Source of the DNA: Vulcanisaeta distributa JCM 11213
GTDB lineage: Archaea; Thermoproteota; Thermoprotei; Thermoproteales; Thermocladiaceae
DNA: 21,217 nt
Reading direction: 5' to 3'
Assembly (NCBI GenBank): GCA_001316125.1
Contig: BBCS01000019.1
Location: forward strand, 1 to 21,217
Shown here: positions 18,584 to 21,217 of the stretch, one piece after another
Position numbering within the stretch: position 1 is the stretch's first letter
Layout: every line of letters starts with the position of its first letter
Made by a program: the position numbers and the translations under genes
The notes under the pieces: generated by a model
Database searches by the model: none
The model's input: the letters and a program-made list of their open reading frames with translations, nothing else
What the model was told of the DNA's origin: nothing

Positions 18584-19702
18584 ATGGGTAGTGTCTTTGG
18601 ACACGTGTTTAGGGTTGTGACCTTCGGGGGGGAATCTCATGGACCTGCCATTGGGGGGGTTGTCGTCGATGGTGTCCCTGCCGGCGTGGCTATCGATGAG
18701 TCGTTTATTAAGAGGGAGCTGGAGAGGAGGCGCTTTTGTCATTTGCCGATCCTCAACCCTAGGTGTGAGGATGAGGAGTTTCAAATACTGTCTGGTGTTA
18801 AGGATGGATTTACCGAGGGCACTTCAATAGCAATTGTTATTTGGAATAAGAGGGCCATCTCTGATTACTACAATGAGCTTTGGATGAAGCCTAGGCCGGG
18901 CCACGCAGACCTTGCCTATTACCTAAAGTTCGGTAGGTTTTATGATCATAGGGGGGGTGGTGGTAGGGCCAGCGGTAGGGAGACGGTGGCTAGGATAGTG
19001 GCTGGGGGGGCCATTGCGAAGGCAGTGCTTAAGCAGACAATAGGTGTGGATGTCTCGAGCCACCTTGTCGAGCTTGGCGGCGTGGCCATATCCAGGGAGG
19101 ACTACACCTTCGAGGATGTGGTTAAGTCCTGGGAGAAACCGCTTCCCATGGTTGATGATGAGGCCATGAAGAGGGCCATAGATGTGTTAATTAGCGCCGT
19201 TAAGGATGGAGATAGCGTTGGCGGTATTGGCGAGGTATTAACCACCGAGGTTCCGCCGGGGCTTGGCGAGCCCGTCTTTGATAAGTTGAAGGCTGACCTG
19301 GCCAAGGCCGTAATGTCGATAGGCAGTGCGGTGGGTGTTGAGTTTGGGCTTGGGTTTAAGCTTGCCAGGATGAGGGGGGGTAGTGAGGCCAATGACCAAA
19401 TAGTGCTTAGGGATGGCAGGCCGAGGCTTGAGACCAACAGGATTGGCGGGATACTCGGTGGTATGAGTATTGGCGAGCCCATTAGGTTTAGGGTTGCCTT
19501 TAAGCCAACGCCCAGCATTAGGAAGCCCCAGAGGACCGTGGATTTGGATAGGATGACAGAAACTACGATAACCTTTAGGGGGGGCCGCTACGACGTGTCC
19601 ACGGCGCCAAAGGCGATACTGGCGGCTGAGGCTATGACCGCCATAGTCCTCGTGGACCACGCAATGAGGGTTGGGCTGATTCCTAGGGTTGTTAAAAGGT
19701 AG
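18584..19702 (+). CDS. aroC: Chorismate synthase
   Basis: AroC forms chorismate from EPSP using reduced flavin; it is the last common step to aromatic amino acids. The frame is intact and gives 372 residues, normal for the family. Signatures in order: [100 protein letters not shown] and [11 protein letters not shown]. Six G7 tracts (18625-18631, 18653, 18952, 19005, 19374, 19578 onwards) each give one Gly more than the family pattern: FGGESHG for [14 protein letters not shown] for IGVVVDG, RGGGGR for RGGGR, VAGGAIA for AAGAIA, MRGGSE for LRGSE, RGGRYD for KGRHD. This makes aroC the cleanest gene in which to see the tract effect. Confidence 0.96.
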   Translation: MGSVFGHVFRVVTFGGESHGPAIGGVVVDGVPAGVAIDESFIKRELERRRFCHLPILNPRCEDEEFQILSGVKDGFTEGTSIAIVIWNKRAISDYYNELWMKPRPGHADLAYYLKFGRFYDHRGGGGRASGRETVARIVAGGAIAKAVLKQTIGVDVSSHLVELGGVAISREDYTFEDVVKSWEKPLPMVDDEAMKRAIDVLISAVKDGDSVGGIGEVLTTEVPPGLGEPVFDKLKADLAKAVMSIGSAVGVEFGLGFKLARMRGGSEANDQIVLRDGRPRLETNRIGGILGGMSIGEPIRFRVAFKPTPSIRKPQRTVDLDRMTETTITFRGGRYDVSTAPKAILAAEAMTAIVLVDHAMRVGLIPRVVKR

Positions 19703-19710
19703 GTTTATAG

Positions 19711-19751
19711 GTTGGGAGGGGGGGGTAACCTAGTTGGGTGGGGGGGGTAAC
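19711..19751 (+). repeat. Two G8-containing 19-bp direct repeats before the ATPase gene
   Basis: A 19-bp unit starting GTTGGG and ending in a G8 run plus TAAC occurs at 19711-19729 and 19733-19751, with 18 of 19 bases identical (period 22). The two G8 runs are the longest G tracts seen. The second copy runs into the beginning of the ATPase coding region, so the real start codon may be hidden in it. Confidence 0.55.
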
Positions 19752-20823
19752 TGCTCTTTGACATTAGGGTTAAGGAGAGCCTTAGGGACTTGTTCGATAG
19801 GGATGATGAGATTGAGAAACTTAGGGCTAGCCTTAATGAGCCATTGGTGGTCGTCTTTGGCCTTAGGAGGGTTGGTAAGTCCTCATTAATTAAGGCCGTA
19901 CTCAATGAATATGCACCAAGTAATTACTTCTACATAGACCTGAGGAGGTTTGAGGAGAGTGGTTACGTGAGTTACAGGGACTTTGTTAAGGCGCTTGAGG
20001 ATTCCATAAATGCTAGGGTTAGGTCGAGAAGGTTATTGAGCATGCTCTCAAGGATTAGGGGGGGCGTAAGTATTAGTGGCTTTAGGGTGAGCTTCTCCTG
20101 GGGGGGCAGGGATAGGGTTATGCTTGCGGATATCCTGGACTCAATAAATGATTGGGCTAGTGATGAGGGGGGGTTAAGGGCAATAATAGTCCTTGATGAG
20201 GCCCAGGAGCTCGTTAAGGCGAGGGGGGGCTTCAACGTACTGCCAGTCCTCGCTTACGCGTATGATAACCTGAGGAATCTAACATTCATAATAACCGGGT
20301 CTGAGTTCAGAGTTTTCACAAAGTTCCTTAAGTTAAACGACCCGGAATCCCCACTTTTTGGTAGAGCCTATGTGAGTATTACGCTTAAACCATTTAGTGA
20401 GGAGCAGGCTGTCGAGTTCCTGAGACGTGGATTTAGGGAGCATGGTATTGAGTTTGACAAGGCTGAGGAGGTCTATGAGGAGCTTGGTGGCAATCCCGGT
20501 TGGTTAACACTCTTTGGCTATAGAGCCTGGGGGGGATGAGTTTTAATGAGGCCTTAAACGAGACTAGAAGGGAGGCTGTTGACCTGATTCGTAGGGAAAT
20601 ATGCAACTTTATTAATGAGGGTAGGCACCTAGCGGAGAGGAGGTACTTAAGAATACTCGAGGTTTGCGTCGGTGGTTGTCGCTGGTCAACCATTAAAATG
20701 GCCCTTGAGGCCATGGAGGGTAGGGAATTGAATAACTCCATTGTTGATTCCCTAATTAAGGCGTTGCTGGATTACTCATTACTCATTAAGGAGGGTAATA
20801 CCACGTATTACCTGATAAGTTGA
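19751..20823 (+). CDS. Archaeal AAA-type ATPase (Arch_ATPase/STAND-like), one frame break
   Basis: A P-loop ATPase of the archaeal family related to STAND NTPases; most members have no assigned role, and some are linked to mobile elements or stress. The N-terminus LFDIRVKESLRDLFDRDDEI matches the family. Walker A is FGLRRVGKSSLI, Walker B is IIVLDEAQELV, and FIITGSEFRVF is the sensor strand. A C-terminal winged-helix-like part (RRYLRILEVC to TTYYLIS) follows the frame break at G7 20529-20535; reading that tract as G5 joins the two parts in frame (AWGMSFNEAL). About 355 residues is normal. The start is uncertain: TTG 19790 would cut off the conserved N-terminus, and only CTG 19751 follows the preceding in-frame stop. 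Extra Gly at G7 tracts occur in RIRGGV, SWGGRD, DEGGLR and ARGGFN. Confidence 0.85.
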
Positions 20824-20980
20824 TGAGAGATGCGGTGATTGGGCTCAGGTGCTTCGTGAACGCGGTAAATAGTGATAATGTTTAAAAATATAGTTTCTTA
20901 ATAGCCATGGGACCTCTATGGAATATCTAGATTCGTAAGGCACAGGATCAAACCTGGTCGTTGTCCTAACTTAGCTGTGA

Positions 20981-21006
20981 ATAATCACCGCCTGATAGGT
21001 GATTAT
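20981..21006. promoter_or_regulatory. 9-bp inverted repeat just before the chorismate mutase start
   Basis: Perfect arms ATAATCACC and GGTGATTAT with an 8-base loop end one base before ATG 21008. The position over the expected transcription start or ribosome site suggests an operator or a structure controlling translation. No second copy was found in the window. The rest of 20824-21007 shows no gene. Confidence 0.45.
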
Positions 21007-21007
21007 C

Positions 21008-21217
21008 ATGCTCTCTGAATTGAGACGTAGCATTGATAGTATTGATGAGGAGTTGATAAAGCTAATTGGGGAAAGGATCAGGCTTGCCGCAGAGATTGGT
21101 AAGGTTAAGAGGAGCCTTGGGTTGCCCATCATTGATAGGGATAGGGAGGGTGAGGTCGTTGCCAAGTGGGTTGAGGGGGGGTTGAGTAGGTTTGGTGTTG
21201 ATACTGAGACTGCCAAG
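21008..21217 (+). CDS. Chorismate mutase, AroQ type (cut by window end)
   Basis: Converts chorismate to prephenate for phenylalanine and tyrosine. The visible 70 residues match the AroQ helical domain: MLSELRRSIDSIDEELIKLI, GERIRLAAEIGKVKRSLG and LPIIDRDREGEVV. The active-site Arg near the start, the Arg/Lys of helix 1-2 and the DRDRE block are present. A G7 near 21174 puts an extra Gly in WVEGGLS. The gene runs off the edge, so a fusion to prephenate dehydrogenase, dehydratase or DAHP synthase cannot be judged. It follows aroC with the ATPase gene between them. Confidence 0.88.
   Translation, partial: MLSELRRSIDSIDEELIKLIGERIRLAAEIGKVKRSLGLPIIDRDREGEVVAKWVEGGLSRFGVDTETAK

Noticed and set aside
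20818..20850. C/D-box small RNA starting TTGATGAGA
   Set aside because: A C-box-like sequence is present, but no D box (CTGA) at a suitable distance was found.
181..21217. Phase variation by G/C tracts
   Set aside because: Tracts lie throughout unrelated housekeeping genes and spacers, mostly with one fixed length of seven and often with an in-frame extra residue; phase-variable loci are few and are usually surface or defence genes.

Overview
The window looks like chromosomal DNA of a hyperthermophilic crenarchaeon, most likely Thermoproteales (Vulcanisaeta/Caldivirga-like). The reasons are a LysW-type amino-acid carrier pathway, a PaREP1-family protein, archaeal TATA boxes 22-33 bp before start codons (leaderless pattern), heavy use of AGG for Arg, and an IS607-type element with an archaeal TnpB. 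The genus is inference.

Layout. 1-224: short A/C-rich non-coding end with one hairpin. 225-6044 (all minus strand): lysine (possibly also arginine) genes, in order of transcription a class I/II aminotransferase, lysZ, lysW, lysX, lysK and a homocitrate-synthase-like gene. 6163-10330 (plus): carA-carB. 10327-11680 (minus): argH, convergent with carB. 11800-13107: an accessory stretch with two small divergent unknown genes that share a repeated motif in their promoter region, decayed DNA, and a 158-bp element bounded by a perfect 25-bp inverted repeat. 13108-14985: IS607-type element (serine recombinase tnpA plus TnpB nuclease with hairpins at its 3' end). 15188-18353 (minus): a core-type methionine synthase, a PaREP1-family gene and argG. 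18584-21217 (plus): aroC, an archaeal AAA-type ATPase, and the start of a chorismate mutase gene cut by the window edge.

How the genes work together. LysW carries aminoadipate (and in some archaea glutamate) on its C-terminal Glu. LysX attaches the substrate, LysZ phosphorylates it and LysK releases the product; the aminotransferase and homocitrate synthase feed the pathway. LysY and LysJ are not in the window. CarAB supplies carbamoyl phosphate, and ArgG and ArgH finish arginine, so the region is a lysine/arginine neighbourhood. AroC and chorismate mutase are consecutive shikimate-branch steps.

The strongest unexplained signal runs through the whole window. By eye there are about 70 G or C tracts of six or more, nearly all of exactly 7, on both strands and in genes, spacers and the transposon. 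Where I can compare with well-known motifs, a G7/C7 tract usually encodes one extra Gly or Pro (chorismate synthase FGESHG reads FGGESHG; LysW EDWGE reads EDWGGE). Where the expected tract would be 5 long, the reading frame breaks. Single-base indels elsewhere break most of the long genes as well. I think a systematic consensus error (perhaps triggered by base modification) is more likely than biology, but it decides how every gene here should be read. Coordinates below span whole genes across those frame breaks.
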